DNA of 64,000 bases. Origin: Ceratothoa steindachneri. Taxonomy: Eukaryota > Arthropoda > Malacostraca > Isopoda > Cymothoidae. Location of the stretch: positions 6,237,331 through 6,301,330 of the forward strand of contig OZ018328.1 of NCBI GenBank assembly GCA_963969495.1. Reading direction: 5' to 3'. Shown here in pieces: positions 34,231 through 48,000 of the stretch (positions are counted from its first letter, which is position 1; each line of letters begins with the position of its first letter). The notes below the pieces were generated by a model. It was given only the letters and a program-made list of their open reading frames with translations. It did not search any database and had not been told where the DNA came from. Made by a program: the position numbers and the translations under genes.

Positions 34231-35882
34231 GATATTCTTAATCTTAATGTTCGATTTGGGGTTCCTTGGATCCTCTTTGTATTATTGGACTGATGTTGAG
34301 TAATGTCCCCCATTCATTTTGTAAATGAAATTTTATATGTTGGTCATTTTAATTTTTTTTGGCTCGTTATTGAGTCTCATGCTTGACTATGAGCTGTGCT
34401 CTCTGAATTAACGTAGGCTTACTGAAAATTATTGTTTGACTGAGTTATATGATCCTCCCTGTAATTTTGGTATAGGTACACCAAGTTGATTGTGGTTGGT
34501 AATCTTTTGTTATTTTTGACGAGGTTTCCTGCAGGGACAGGTTTTGACCTATATGATTGTACTGTGGTGTTGATTGTGTTTTATAGCTTGTAAGCCTACA
34601 AATTGTTTTATGTATCTTGATTCTTTGTGATTGCTCCACCAAGTTGGACCCTTTTGGTATGTTGTGGAGTTTATTTCTTATGTTCTTAGGTTTGTTTGTT
34701 TTCGTCGGTTCTCTCCCAGTTGGCGGCCGCTGGATGAGTGTCATTTTGTTGTCGTTTGACATACTGCACGGTAGTTATATTTAAGCCCCCCCTCCCCCAG
34801 TAGTTTTATTAATAATCCCCAGGGATTATTTTCTTCATTGTGGAGTTGGAAATTTTAGGTTAAGTGGAGGAGGTTCGAGCTCTCGTTCTGTTCTCCCTTC
34901 AATTAGTTCGTACTCGTTGTTGGGCGCGATGGAAAAAACGAGAGCAGCGAGGCGAATTGATCGTACGAGTTACAGGCAAAGACAATCATAAGAGTTGTGG
35001 GAGGATTGGCTCAGGGAGAGTGATGTGCAGCGAGCTTAATCCGCAGAGCTAGAAACGGGAATGCTAAGGGAAGGATCGGTTTTTGTGACGCGCTCGATGA
35101 GAGGTGAGGAGAACCGATCGGGAAAATCGAGGAGAAACCGATCCTATACTTTGACAAGTTCGTGTTTTTACTTGAGAGGAGTGTGGGCTCTCGCTTGCCT
35201 ACTCTGGGTTCCCACGCAAAGGTGCCGGGTTCGATTCACGCAGAGAGACGACGCAAAAATAATTTTCGAGTTCGAAGGGGGCAGTCGCTATTGAGGTCGG
35301 TTGCCTCTGGGGATGCGCGTAGACGGCTTCGACCAAGGGATTTTTAATATACCCATCGGATACCCTATTCTTACTGATAAAACAGTACTAGCCCCCCCCC
35401 CCCCCCCCTCCTCTCCACACACACACCGAGGGCTGGCACTCCAGGTGCCCATAGGCTTTCCGACATTCTAATCCTTGTGAAATTCCTTATCGGCTCTGGG
35501 AACTTCGGAGACCTCGGCCAAAATGCGAGCGAGTGCTGGTTACGACTTTTATTCGATTGCTAAGCAATGTCAAATGGCCGAGGCAAAGGAGTTTGTCTAG
35601 AATGGAACGTTTTTCCTCTCGATCCAAGCCATTTTATTACTTTGAATGCAAATTCTTTTGGCGTCTTTGTGCGAAGTCACGTCATACCACGAAATGCAAT
35701 TCAGCCTGTTGCGCCCTGCCCCGAGTTTAATTGATAAGGAGGTTCATTAATGAACGCCAGGCCGGTCTATGCCTAACCTGGTTGAGTCAGGAAGGAGGCG
35801 AGATTGCCTATGACACTATACAAATCATGTACTTAAGCTGCCGCCAGGTATTTGAGAGATCCTTTCGTCTCGATCATTCCAG
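34231..35882. other. No gene recognised; possible SINE head inside
   Basis: T-rich DNA after the LINE end, then a mixed region with a C-run at 35390-35408. Open frames at 34445-34762 (-) and 34864-35052 (+) have no motif. Exons for the N-terminal half of the transporter were looked for here and not recognised. Confidence 0.5.
35165..35250 (+). repeat. tRNA-like SINE head (possible)
   Basis: Contains gtgccgggttcgattcacgc at 35222-35241, matching a tRNA B-box (GGTTCGANNCC), preceded by tgcctactctgggttcccac. The heads at 40570 and 62110 have the same order. The body of the family is not clear downstream. Confidence 0.4.
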
Positions 35883-36072
35883 GTAAACATGTTTTCCGGG
35901 GCCATCTTCATCCAGCAAGCGTTTCGCTGGAATAACTTGTACGTGTCTGTCTGCGCCCTGCTCGCAATGACCGCCGTGTTGACGATCGGCGGAGGTCTGA
36001 GCGCAGTTATTTACACGGATACGCTGCAGTTCTTCATCATGAATTTTGGATCCATCTTTGTCGCCATCAAAG
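35883..36072 (+). CDS. SLC5-like exon 1 of window (SSF signature helix)
   Basis: Acceptor cattccag before GTAAACATG; donor aaag|gtctgt, phase 1. Codes [31 protein letters not shown] and [20 protein letters not shown], two membrane segments with the sodium:solute symporter signature. It enters in phase 0 and does not start with an initiator: an upstream exon is missing. Confidence 0.9.
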
Positions 36073-39000
36073 GTCTGTTGAAGAGGCGTCCGGGAAGGCG
36101 GGGGGGGCTTTTATCGTCGATGAAGAGGGGGCAAGCCAAATCTTGCGCTTGAGTTGTCCGCTTTTCTTTTCTTTTTACAATATCTTGCATTTTTCCCTAT
36201 CCTCAAACCACCGTAGACGCTTCCCTCCGGCACCTGGACCTGGACGAGCGGTACACTGGTCCCGTCACTCTGATTAAGACTACCTGGGTTTTTTTTTTGC
36301 GTCTAGACATGACCACTTTACTTCCTCTACAAGACTCTTCTCTACCTTTTTTTTGGGGGGGGGGGGGGCAGCTTCTAATTTTGCAGGGTAGTCGCCGACC
36401 AGTTTTCTTCCACTCAACCTGGTCGGGGCTAAGAAAGGGGGAGCGGTGCTTTCGACCCCCTCTTGGCTCCTCTGGAGGGAAATTTGAACACGGTTTCCCT
36501 TCCCCTGCTCCCCAATTTCTTTTCAAGTGGGTGGCAGTTGTAGCATGAAAACCGTGCTGCAGCTGACATCTTGAGTTTTATGTCCCTCAAAGCCCCAATG
36601 TCTATAGGGGGATCTGCAGCTTGCATTTTCAGCACATTTTTACCTACCCTAACTTCACCACTTTCTTTACATACCTCTTCTTACTTTCTGCAAATGCCCT
36701 CGTTGGTTTTCGTTTCCCTGGTGAGGAAAGAAAATCCAATTCAGCATTTTCCTTATCCTTTGGTTTGTCGGGAGGGGGGGGGGCACTCCTTTGTCCTATC
36801 TACATGATGTTAAGCGACATTATTTTGGCAAGTCGTCGGATGGAGTCCCGACTCGGGTTTGAGTTCATGGTGGCTGCCATAGGCTGTAGTGACCCGTGGT
36901 TCGGAACCTACGTTAATCAGTATGCCCCAACCCCACAGATAAGTAAAAGGCATCTTAAATAAGTGTGGATTTGTGCCCCCCTCCCTGTCCCACACGAGAA
37001 TTCGTATGGGTGGTAAAAATCCTTCCCAAGAGTGCAGATCAGTGGTAATTTCCCCTACCATTGCTCCAGAAACTTCTAGATGCCTCATTTCGGTCGCGAA
37101 CTTAATTGAATAATCAGTGGGGGCGGGGGCTATCACAAAAACCTCGTTAACTCCCCCCCCCTCCTCTCTACCGCCCCCTAGTGCACGTACCTTCTCTACT
37201 ACGGTTGGGCGACCGACTGACTCGTCATTGCAGTGAGGAGCGATAACGCGGAGTCTGTTTCTTTGCTCAGCTTTCATCGCCGTTGGCGGCTACGAGGAAT
37301 TGCGCGCCAAATACATGACGGCGATTCCCGAGGCGCTGATTCCGAACTCGACTTGCGGAATCCCGAGGCCCGACTCGTGGGTGATACTTCGGAGCGCAAA
37401 CCCCGCCAAGAGCGACATGCCCTGGCTCGGGTTTCTGCTGGGCCAGACCCCCGCTTCAATTTGGTACTGGTGCGCTGATCAGGTAGTAATGCCCCGCCTC
37501 TCGCTCCCGCGGTTTGGCCTATTTTGAGTCTCACTCGAGTGAAGTGAGTCACGATTCTTAGTCTTGCTAAAACTCGAGGGTCGAGAGATTTGGGAGGGAT
37601 GGGGGGGCCTCTTTTTTTCCTCGTACGCAATTGATAGTGAAGGGACGAGTAGCAAACTGGGGTGTAATGAAGTGGAGAGTAAAAAACAGCTTTTCATCCA
37701 GGCCAAGCAAGTGACTATCCAATTGGTCTATTGGATACCCTCACTTGCTTGGCATGGGTGAAGAGCGACCCGCAAGCGTGCCCGATGTAGTCTGAAGGTG
37801 ACCACTCATTGCTATAAAACCGTTTATCAATTCATATTATTTATTCCCATCCTGGCAGAGGTTTCTACGCCTCTTGAACCTCTGTGAACGAGTTTGATTT
37901 TGTAACTTCACTTCTTCTGACAATCCCGCGGTCATTAAATTCAAAAATCTTGCAGATGATGGTACAACGAGTGATGGCAGCAAAAAATCTGTCTCACGCC
38001 AAAGGAGCAACCATATTCGCTGGATATACCAAGCTTCTTCCCTTGTTTGTGATTATTATGCCAGGTAAGTGAACACTTTGCCATTCAAGTATGATTTTCT
38101 GTGTGGCTGTCGCCTGAGAAACCACATCGGTGGTGCGTGAAGCGGTCGCTGTGGTCTGCATTTCAGAAAAAGAGTCGTCCCAATCGAGGAGTTTAGGTCT
38201 GTTGATGAGGCAGTTGAGTTCACCAGAACCTCGATCTCCGTGTGCCTAACTACTATACCTAGAACATTAGGCGATTTTGCACGTCGTCTGCTTCCTTGGT
38301 GGTCGGCAAAGCGTGCAACGGCTCTCAGAGAGAGGCGATACGCCTATATGCGCTGTAAGCCCCTCCTGAACGATTTCACGTAGGTGAATTTCGTCTTAGC
38401 GCTATGTTGCTTTATGTTTGGAAACACGCCCGCCGATCTTTTTGGCGGGCATACGTGTCTTCCCTTAACGCGAATACTCCTCTTGCATTATTGTAGGAGC
38501 GATTAAAAGGATTCGAGGCAAGTTTCGCAGGATACCCCTCCCGTTCTCCAGGACAATGGGGCCGCAATCATGGACCCCGCTTTCTCCATATTCTTTATTC
38601 AGGATGCTGCCCCGACTGCAACACGATGACGTACAGTGAATGCTGAAGGTCCCCGATTAGAATTTACCTTCAGAGACGGAAACCCCTTCTACGTCTCCCA
38701 TTGAGAGCCAACCGGGGAAATGCCACTTGTCCCGCGCTAGGCACAGTGCAGTGTGCGCCTGTACGGCGAGCCCGGTCTCTCAGTCACCAACGGCTTTTAT
38801 CTCATCCACGCCCTATCTCGAAAGCCTTTGGCTTTAGGTCTAGGAAACTCCGAGAGGGCTCGATGTAGCTCTCGGCCCGCTGGCGCCTCTGGTTTTGCCC
38901 AGGAAGGTACCATCTTTGACTATTTGTCGCCACCACTTTTTTCCCTTTTTAAAACACACTTCGTGTCAAGCTCAATCTGTGTCAATATACTCGGATGGCC

Positions 39001-42000
39001 CCAAGTTAGAAAAGGGGGTCGGCTTCTACGCCGTATATCCTCTGTTTCAAGTCAGCGGGGCTCTCCAAGTCGTTAGGCCTATTTTCAGGGAGAAGCTGGT
39101 TGCAATACACCGCTTGTTGTGGGAGAAAACGCGTTGTGCTCGGTTCGGAGATCGAATCGTGATCTAGAGCGACTCACAAAGAACCCTGAGTGCTCTTGGC
39201 TCATTGGAATCCCAACCACCCCCTGGTTCGCAGTATCTGTCACGCCACGTTTGCCACGAGCTGGGTGGATGTCGAGATTATCGTTTGCTGGGTTCGTGGA
39301 CATGTGGGAATTGTGGAAGATAAGGTCACCAAAGAGTGCCAGGACTGGGCGACCTGACCAGAGTTTAGCTCTTCCTCACACTGACAACGTAGCAGGAATC
39401 ATGTGAGCCCTGTTGGCTGTCTGAAAAGTAGTTGGAAGACGCCCAATGGGAACTTAATTTATGTGCGACTCTTCCCGTGGACGTAGCTTCCAATGCCTCA
39501 TGGCTTTCGGTCTCTTCTCTAATCTTCGAATTGGGCGCACTCGCGGGACGCCACACCATTTGATGGAGTGCTCTTCTTCACATTAGTGCAATGAAGGCGT
39601 TGTTCCCCAGACTGTTCGTCAAATTCTAGTTGAGTGTCACAGTCGGGATGGGAAGGGGGGGTCTTTCTTCACGTTACGTGTTTCAATACCGGTACGAGCG
39701 GGGTCTCTACCCCTTCTCCCTTGTGCTCGGGAAGAGTTCGTTCGCACAGACTTGTGGACTGTAAGACTTCTTGGAGGAAGTTGGCCTTCATTTTATTTGA
39801 CCCGGTATTGATACAGCGAGTCGCCCTTTTAAATTTCATTGATACAGTAGGCCACCCATTTTGGACTGGTACTGATACAGCAGCTCACCCTTTATTTGAC
39901 TCGTACGGTTTGTTCTGAAAAATTATTATTATTCCTCTTTAGGCATGATTGCGCGCGTTCTCTACCCGAACGAAATCGGGTGCGTCGATCCAAAGGAGTG
40001 CCAGAAATTCTGTGGCTTGGACACTTGCACCAACTTCGCCTACCCGAAATTAGCGTTTTCCTTGATGCCGAGTGGTCTTCGAGGGGTGATGCTTTCCGTG
40101 ATGTTGTCCGCTCTCATCAGCGACCTCACCTCTATCTTCAATTCCGCCTCCACATTATTCACAATGGATATCTGGACTTTGGGTCGTCCTCGTGCTTCTG
40201 GCCGAGAGAAAATAATTGTTGGGAGGTAGGGCTCGGTCGCGACCTTGTTCCCTGTGTATTTGGGTGGGGCAAGTGGGTGGGTTTCTCCGTTACTCAAGAC
40301 ACCTTAAATTGGGGATGTAGGCATGTGGATTGTAGGGAAGAAGAGGACACCAGATAGGCGGATCTAAGGCCAGTAATAAGCGTCCTCTATGCGCTATTCA
40401 AGCTTTGTACTTTCTTGAAAGGGTCACCTTCCCTAATTTCACCAATTTATTTAACTCAATAACATTCGAACAGGAATGACATTGGTTTAGGATTTTGTAA
40501 TTTTAAATAGTCTTTCTGCCTCTGTTCCTCCAGTTTATTGTCGTTTGAAAGAAGTTGAAGTTATCTGTAGGGGGTAAAGCTTTGCATTTCCAACGCTTAG
40601 GTGTCGGGTTTCAGTCCCAGCGAGAGCAGAGAAAAAAAAATTGGTTGTGACCACCCCCGCGGGGATAAGGGACTTCTTCACACGTTATCACGCGCATAGC
40701 CAATCACAGCATCACTGACATTCCCCTCCCCATTTTCACACTACTTACTACATGTACTCCTCCGTTCCTGAATGCTGATTGGTGAACCCATACCACATAC
40801 CCTTGACGAGGAACGGTTTTCTCGATCGCTCTTTGGTGTAATCACCCCCCCCCCCCTCCCCACACCACCGACACTATACTGCCTCCTTCCTTCGGTTGTA
40901 GCAGCACATTTTATTATCCAGTCGGTGAGGCTGGGGGATTTCATCCACGAAGGAGGGTCGTGTCTACGAGCCAGGGATGGATGGTGCAACATTACTCATC
41001 CCCTAACTCGGTTTTGGATCTTAATTTCCTCCAACAGCTTTTATACTTGGGGTGGTGGTCCTCCAGAAGTCTGTAACCAAACTCCCCCAGCCCCGTAACT
41101 CTTACAGATTCTAACAGGCACTTTGAAAACTTATCAGGTCCTGTTTTTAACTTCCACTCCATCCCGTAGTCTATTTCTTTTATAATTATCATCGTTTGCT
41201 TACTATTTCGTCCTCTCTTTCGTAGGACATTTATTGTAATTCTGGTGTTGATCTCGATCGCTTGGATCCCCGTCATTGAACGAACTCAAAGAGGCGAACT
41301 TTACATCTACATCCAGGCCATCGCTGCTTACCTGTCTCCTCCCATCGCGGCCGTCTACTGTCTCGCCATTCTCTCGCAAAGAATAAATGAAGAGGTAAGT
41401 ATGACAGAAACTTCCCTCCTAGAGAGATAGCATAGTGCTATTTGTTAATGTTCTCACTCTGCTGTATTTCATTTGTAGGGAGTATTTTGGGGGATGATGT
41501 CTGGATTTCTCGTGGGGATCATCAGAATGGTTGTCGACTTCATGTTTCGAGCACCGCCATGCCACGAGGACGACGTTAGGCCTTTCTTCATTAAAAATGT
41601 AAGATATTTATGAATGGTGTAGTGGGGGGGGGATCATTATTATAACGTCGATACACGGTGTAGACGTGCAGTAATTCCCATAGAAGGTAGATAGAATAAG
41701 TAAAACGATGATAGACCTCTTGTGCACTATACGGGATAACGTGCATAGCCAATTTACAACACTCGTCTTCCATTTGAACGGAGGAATACGTATGTTTCAA
41801 AGCATGCCCGCCAATCTTCTTGGTGGGCATACATACCTTCACTCAACAGGAAGACTCCTCTTCAAAGGTGTGTAAACGTGTCAAAAGGGTTGGGGAAAGG
41901 TTCTCGCAGGACCCCACTTCCTGTTCTTCAGGAAGACTGGCCTGAAATCTCGGACCCTGCGTCCATAGGGGAGCCCTTCGCGACCGCCTTTTTCATATTC

Positions 42001-45000
42001 TCTAGCCAGGATGTTGCCCCGTCAGCATTTATTGCACGTCGAGAGGACGCTGAATGCCGCCGACTGGATTTTACATCCAGACGCGAAGAACCCTTAAACG
42101 ACACGTTTACGCTAAGTGAGTTGTATTCCGCTATTGCTACTTGCGCAGATACTATCCCTTATCCGGTCACTACCCAGTATGCCATGCCACGAAACCTAGG
42201 TGAGGGAAACATGCCCTTTCTGTTACATTTGTTCAACAGGATCTAGACTTAGGCGTAGGGTATCATCCCAGATTCCTGGGGAATAGTTAACGTGCTCTTT
42301 TTGCAAGCTGGGGAGAGATCTTTAACCCTGCTGCATTCAACCCAATTTCTCTAACATTGTGCGGCTTAAGTTCCTGGAGAAATTGGCTAGCCTTATATAA
42401 CCTTATTTCCTGGACAGCGGGAGCCACCCGTCTCTTGCACAGTGCGGCTTCCGCAAATTCCACTGCACCTCGGATTCTCTGCTTCGAGTGGAAAATTTTA
42501 TCTGCTAGACCTGCCTTCATAGACAGCATTTCGCCATGGTTTTATTTTGATCTCGAGAAAGTCTATGATACCTCATAGTGATTGATACCGTTATCATGGA
42601 GACCCTGCCCCCCCACACACATCAAAGTGTTGAAAGGACGCCTAATATTTTTAATAGTTCCGAGATCCTCTGTTCTGCGTACAGGCTGGAGTACCTCTTT
42701 CTGGCCCGATACTTTTATGGAAGTGTCTACAGTGTCACTGTATTTGCCTTGAGCATCAACGGTATCAATTCGATGTTGCTGGTGCTATGATCTATAGACA
42801 ACCTTTCCATATCTTATGGTGCGGCCCAGATGCCAACTCTGGACCGTCGACTCCAACAGGCATTAAACCGCGTCCCTCGCTATGCCGAAGTGCACATGGT
42901 ACGGTTTTCCTTGGCCAAGACTAAGGTGATGCACTTCTTCCGCCTTCCATGGCTACTCACCGACACGGACTTGTTTCTAAATAGGGTTCGCCTGGAAGTA
43001 CTGGATTTGCACCGTTTCCTTGGTCTTGTTTTTGACCTACGCCTTACCTGGGAGGTATATATTCACAGTATTAGGATCCCTTCTACCAGTGCCATGCACG
43101 TTATTTGTTCACTGTTCTTTTCTTCGCCCAAAGCTCGACTACGGATGCAACTTTTACGCTTCTACATCTGAGCGTGAATTGAGGAAGGTAGGCTCGATCC
43201 ACCACACTGGTCTCCATTTGGAGACGGTGCCTTCAGCACATCCCCCATGAAAGTTTCCTTGTCGATGCCGCTACTTCTGTGCCCTGTACAATATATTATC
43301 CTCGGGACAAGCATCTCCCTCAGTCGCCAACAGCGCTCATTTTATCCACGGCCGATCTCGACGATGCTGCCGAGAGACGCCAATCGTACCCCAAGCGCCC
43401 TTTTGGTTTAGGGCAAGTCGACTTCAAGAGCTCAATATAGCTCTCGAGCCAGCGGCGCTGTTTTGCCCACGACGCCACCATGGAGGTACCACGATTGGCA
43501 ATTTAATGTCAAGGCTCCGCTCTCAAAGATTCTACGACGGTGGCAGTATTGCGTTAGTTTTTTGGTACACACTTCGTGTCAGTGTACAAGGATAGCTCCC
43601 AATCAGAAGAGGGGGTCGGCTTTCACGCAATTTTCCCCTTGTTTGAAGTTGGTGGAGTTTTACCCCTCGCTACGGGAGATTACGCATCGTGCCCGATTCG
43701 GAGACCGGGTTGGGTGCATACTGCGACTCCGCAAGGATGCGGTCTTCCTTCCGACGTGAGAACATGCATATCCTGTTGTTTTTCTTACTTTTTGTTGTTT
43801 ATTTCCTATACTATAGCCTAATTATTAGACTAAATCAATTTTTGCGACTATGCCTTTAGTAACAGTTGCCAGATTGTCGCTATAGGAAAAAAAAGAATAA
43901 GATAGTGCAGAGAGCGAAGGATGCTTTGAAGAATTTCTTCAAGAATAGGATCACGCAGAGAGCGCAATCTAACTTTATGGGATGGATACTTAATAGCTTT
44001 ATTTTAAATACAAGTATGAACTAAATCGCTTCTTTCATTTCAGTTTCATTACATGTATTTTGCCACGTTCCTCTTCTGGTTCACAATTGGCATTACTGTA
44101 CTAATTTCCCTCGTCACCGCCCCGCCCCCATCATGGAGGGTAAGTAGAGATCGAAAGTCATTGAAATCTCTCCAGACAGAGTTGTATTTTAAAGTTATTT
44201 TCGGTTTTCGTTTCCCTCAATTTAAATAAATGCTTTAAAGCAGTTATTCAATTTTCTGGACCAACAAAAATGGCATGCGGTGCCACTAGATCAAAGCTCA
44301 TCATCCTGAAATTACTGTCAGTCCTTATATGTAGGGCAAATGGGTCAAGTGCCATCACTTCTATGGCTTTTGCTATAGACCCCAAAAGAATATCGCGACA
44401 TAACTTAGGTTTGGGTGGAGGGGTTAATCGATTTTTTGTTGAGGTGTGAGGGAGTGATTACATCTCCGAATATTTGTTAGCGTTTAAAGATGTTTAATGG
44501 TTCCTAGTTAATTCGAACGACCTTCGTGACGAGATTCGACAAGGGGGAAAGGAAGGACGAAAAGAAGACGGGAGAGAAGGCGCAATACGAGATGTTGCCA
44601 GTCTCCAAAGAAGGAAAAGGTAAGGAGATTCGCCGCCGTGGATAACCTCTTGTGCGCAAGTCTGGAGATTTGGTCGCCAGGAGTAATTATAACGAATATT
44701 GTTATTTTGAATTCTGAAATATGTTGTATTCGGGTGTGTGGAAGTGAAACTTTTCAGTGTGGGTGTGTGTATGTTCATTTGGGCGAATTTTTCTGAGGTT
44801 TTAAAGTATCTGCAACACTAACCTTTCTTTCAACACATTCATGTATATTTAATAAATTACTACGAGTTTATCATTAATATACCTTTTCCACTGATTGTTC
44901 ACCCCAATTTCTCATCACCTTCCTGATTAACACAATTAACTTTGCATTCCTCCGTGTTTGGTGGATAAGAATAGCATCACTGTGGTGGCAGTTGCGCTTC

Positions 45001-48000
45001 GTAAAAGGATTGAATGTGATCACATCCATGCGTGAAGTGGAAGGAGACGGGTTAGGGACTTTTGCTCTGATTGGCTAATTTCGCTTATGGTTTGTATTGC
45101 CTAATTGGCGGAATGTTAGGGTGTGGGGGAGCAGTAAAGCATAAAGAAGTTGCTAACGTGTTCAGAAAGAATAGATTCAAACTGCTTGCAGTGAGGGTAT
45201 TAGGAGCAGCGATCCTGCTGGTGAGCCCGGGGCACCAGGGGGGCGGTCCTCTTTAGGGGGGAGGTACCAGGAGGTGTTACGTTTTTCCACTCAACAGCGC
45301 GGTGAGATCTTACACTTCTCATCACACACATAACCAATTTCAACACTGCTTTCTTTCCTCTCCCGTCTTCGCAGCACAACACATTTTCTGTCTCAAAGAA
45401 TCTTGCCGATGGGTATCTATATCCACATACCTCTGACGCGGAACAGGTCCCTCTGCCCCGGGGTGGGGGGGGAGGACGAAGGTTCTACCTGAACTTTGTT
45501 TGTCGTATCAAAACACTTCCTTCCTGGTGCCTTCGGGCGCACCAGCGATTGTCATACTCATTTTTATGTCTATTTCATTATCCAGTTGGGATCCAGGTTG
45601 GCAAACCACCACCACTACTACTACAACTTTAGCCCCCCCCCCCATGTAACGCGCCACTTTCCTCCTTATCCTCCCTTTTCCATTGATTATTTGCGTCAAA
45701 TTCTCGAGTCCGCTTTAATTATTAGAATGCATCCATCTCCTCTTTAACTCTTTCACACTTCGGAACGTGTACTTTAATATCCACCCAAAACATATCTAAT
45801 TATCATTTTAGGGTCCCTATGTGGCCACCACACATTTTGACCCAAATTCATATCAACCTAAACAACCGATGACAACCACAGGAAAATAGTCCTCTACAAA
45901 GGCCGCGCCCCCTTTATGTTTGCCCCTTTAACATTCACTCTGGTACCCGCAGGTATGGGGGGGGCGTACCCTGTGTAGACTGCTACCCCTGGTTCCCGGA
46001 GGAACTAGGTGTACTACCGGTCCCAGCCCCCGCAAGGGGAGGGGGCGAGGTAATGAATGCACCCGCTACAACTCAAACTTGGAGGAACACGGCATGTTCT
46101 CTCCCCTCCCCGGCGCCTACGGTTGTACACCCTCGCAGCGCTAATGCGGCCACGAGGCTCCACGCATCTTAACTTTTTTCTACACCACCTTCATCACAGC
46201 TCTCCCTTTACTTTGTGTGAGGCGGCCTCCTTGCTATTGCGGGTTTTTTTTTTAATCCGTTGACCTCGTCTGCTACACACTCCATCCCTTCCCTTGCACG
46301 TTGCATCCCACTGCAAACGGGTCGTCTCTCCTCTAGAAATAATAATAATTAAACCGTTTTTAGCACGGATCTGCACTGCAGGGTATGGCAGCTACCGGGA
46401 AGGCGACCCGAATTAGGACGCCATCCAGCCACTTACCACACCCGATGTGTCTTAACTTCCTTGTTTCTTTCCCTTGGCCTTTGAACTGTCTAGTTTATAT
46501 TGGGATTGCAGATGGTTTGGGGGGTTGGTCAAGCCAGCACATTGGATGGTGATCGCATCGGAGCTTCGCTGGGGCGACCCGTTGCTTCTGAGTAGATGTC
46601 TGGTTAAATAGGGTTGAGGAGAGGGTTTTAAACCATAGATTGGACGGTGTGTGATTTGTTCAGGGTGATGGCATGGTTAGAACTTGCATATAGTGGCGGG
46701 CATGGATCTGGTTTCTTGTAGTGCTTAAGAATTAGGCCCAACGGAGATCAAAGCGTTCTGTCCCCTTCTTGTGTTTCGAAGTGTAGGTGATTTGTGTGCG
46801 GATGGGGAGGTGCGAACGCAGTCCTTGGAACGTTGCAGTAGTGTGTCTAATCTTCTTTCGTAACACGTTAGCAGCTTCCCCATAGATTTTATTTTCTGGT
46901 TGCAAACACACCTCGCATTCAACACAACAACATGTTCGCCATTAGGCTCTCTTTAAGAGGTCTAGGCCGGTGTGCGCGACTCCCTCCAACTTAGTTTTAC
47001 CCAGCTGAGGCTGTTGATATTTATATATAATAAGTTTAAAGCTCTCTCTCGCTGTTAGTATGCTGTTGATAAGACTATTGCACTAAAATAATGCTGAAAA
47101 GGTGTAAATGTCTTCAGTAATAGCGCTATTTCCCTGCCGTGCGACTGATTGATGTGCAAATATAATTGTGAGTATGTGAGTGTGAGATAGATAGTGATGG
47201 ATTAGAATAGTGGTGAGAATAAGGAAGTCTTAGGGTTGCAAGATTTGCAAAGGTGCCTGGAGATCAGGATAATCTTTCATTATTGATGTGCAGCGGTGAA
47301 TGTTTTGGTTTTAAATGACTATTGATGCCAGATTTGCTATATACCAAATACTTTAGTTATTTTTTTTTACGTTTAAAAAGAAAGAACAAGCTGGTATGTA
47401 ATGTGTGTGCATGGAGGTGCATAACTAGGAGAATTACCAAGTATTTATATGTCCAACGGATATATTATTCGATAATTATCTAAATTTTAAATTCTCGAGT
47501 AGAAAAGTTTTGTGGTGAAGTATTTCACCGTTTGTTTCATTCCTACCCAATATCCTCCAGTGTCTTCTGTCGCAATTGCGTTGCAGCGTTCATATTCAAA
47601 TTATCCCTTATTCGTTATTTCACACTTTCAGATTTCACGGTCAGAGATGGCAGGCTGCGAACCGAGCATAATGTTTTGGAATTTTGCTGTGGGCCCGTCG
47701 ATTCTCCAGAGCGTAAAGTAAAGAAAGCTATCTTCGTTTATTCATTAAAAAAAAGAAAGTTGGAATCGAAGGAAGAATAACTCTGATCGCCCCTCTAGAC
47801 AAATTTGAGTGTTCATATATGACGAGATTGGCAAATAAAGGTGTTCTTGTTATATATTAGGGTATTCAGAAAATAATTTTGGTTTTAGAAATTTAAAGTT
47901 GAAGGCTGTAGCGTACGATGGCTAATATAGTTAGTTTGTCAACATGTCGGTCGGGTGGTAACAGTTTTACTTCTCAATGTGTTTTTTGGCAATAACATCT

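Noticed and set aside
34445..34762. 105-codon - strand open frame
   Set aside because: Low-complexity Asn/Thr/Lys-rich text next to a LINE 3' end; no motif.
35440..35730. Text IGSGNFGD-like, considered as a TM1 exon of the transporter
   Set aside because: Only a few residues resemble the SLC5 first helix and the frame stops soon; no proper splice sites.
40570..40640. True tRNA gene
   Set aside because: The A-box and B-box are imperfect, the acceptor stem does not close, and the following body is shared with other dispersed copies.
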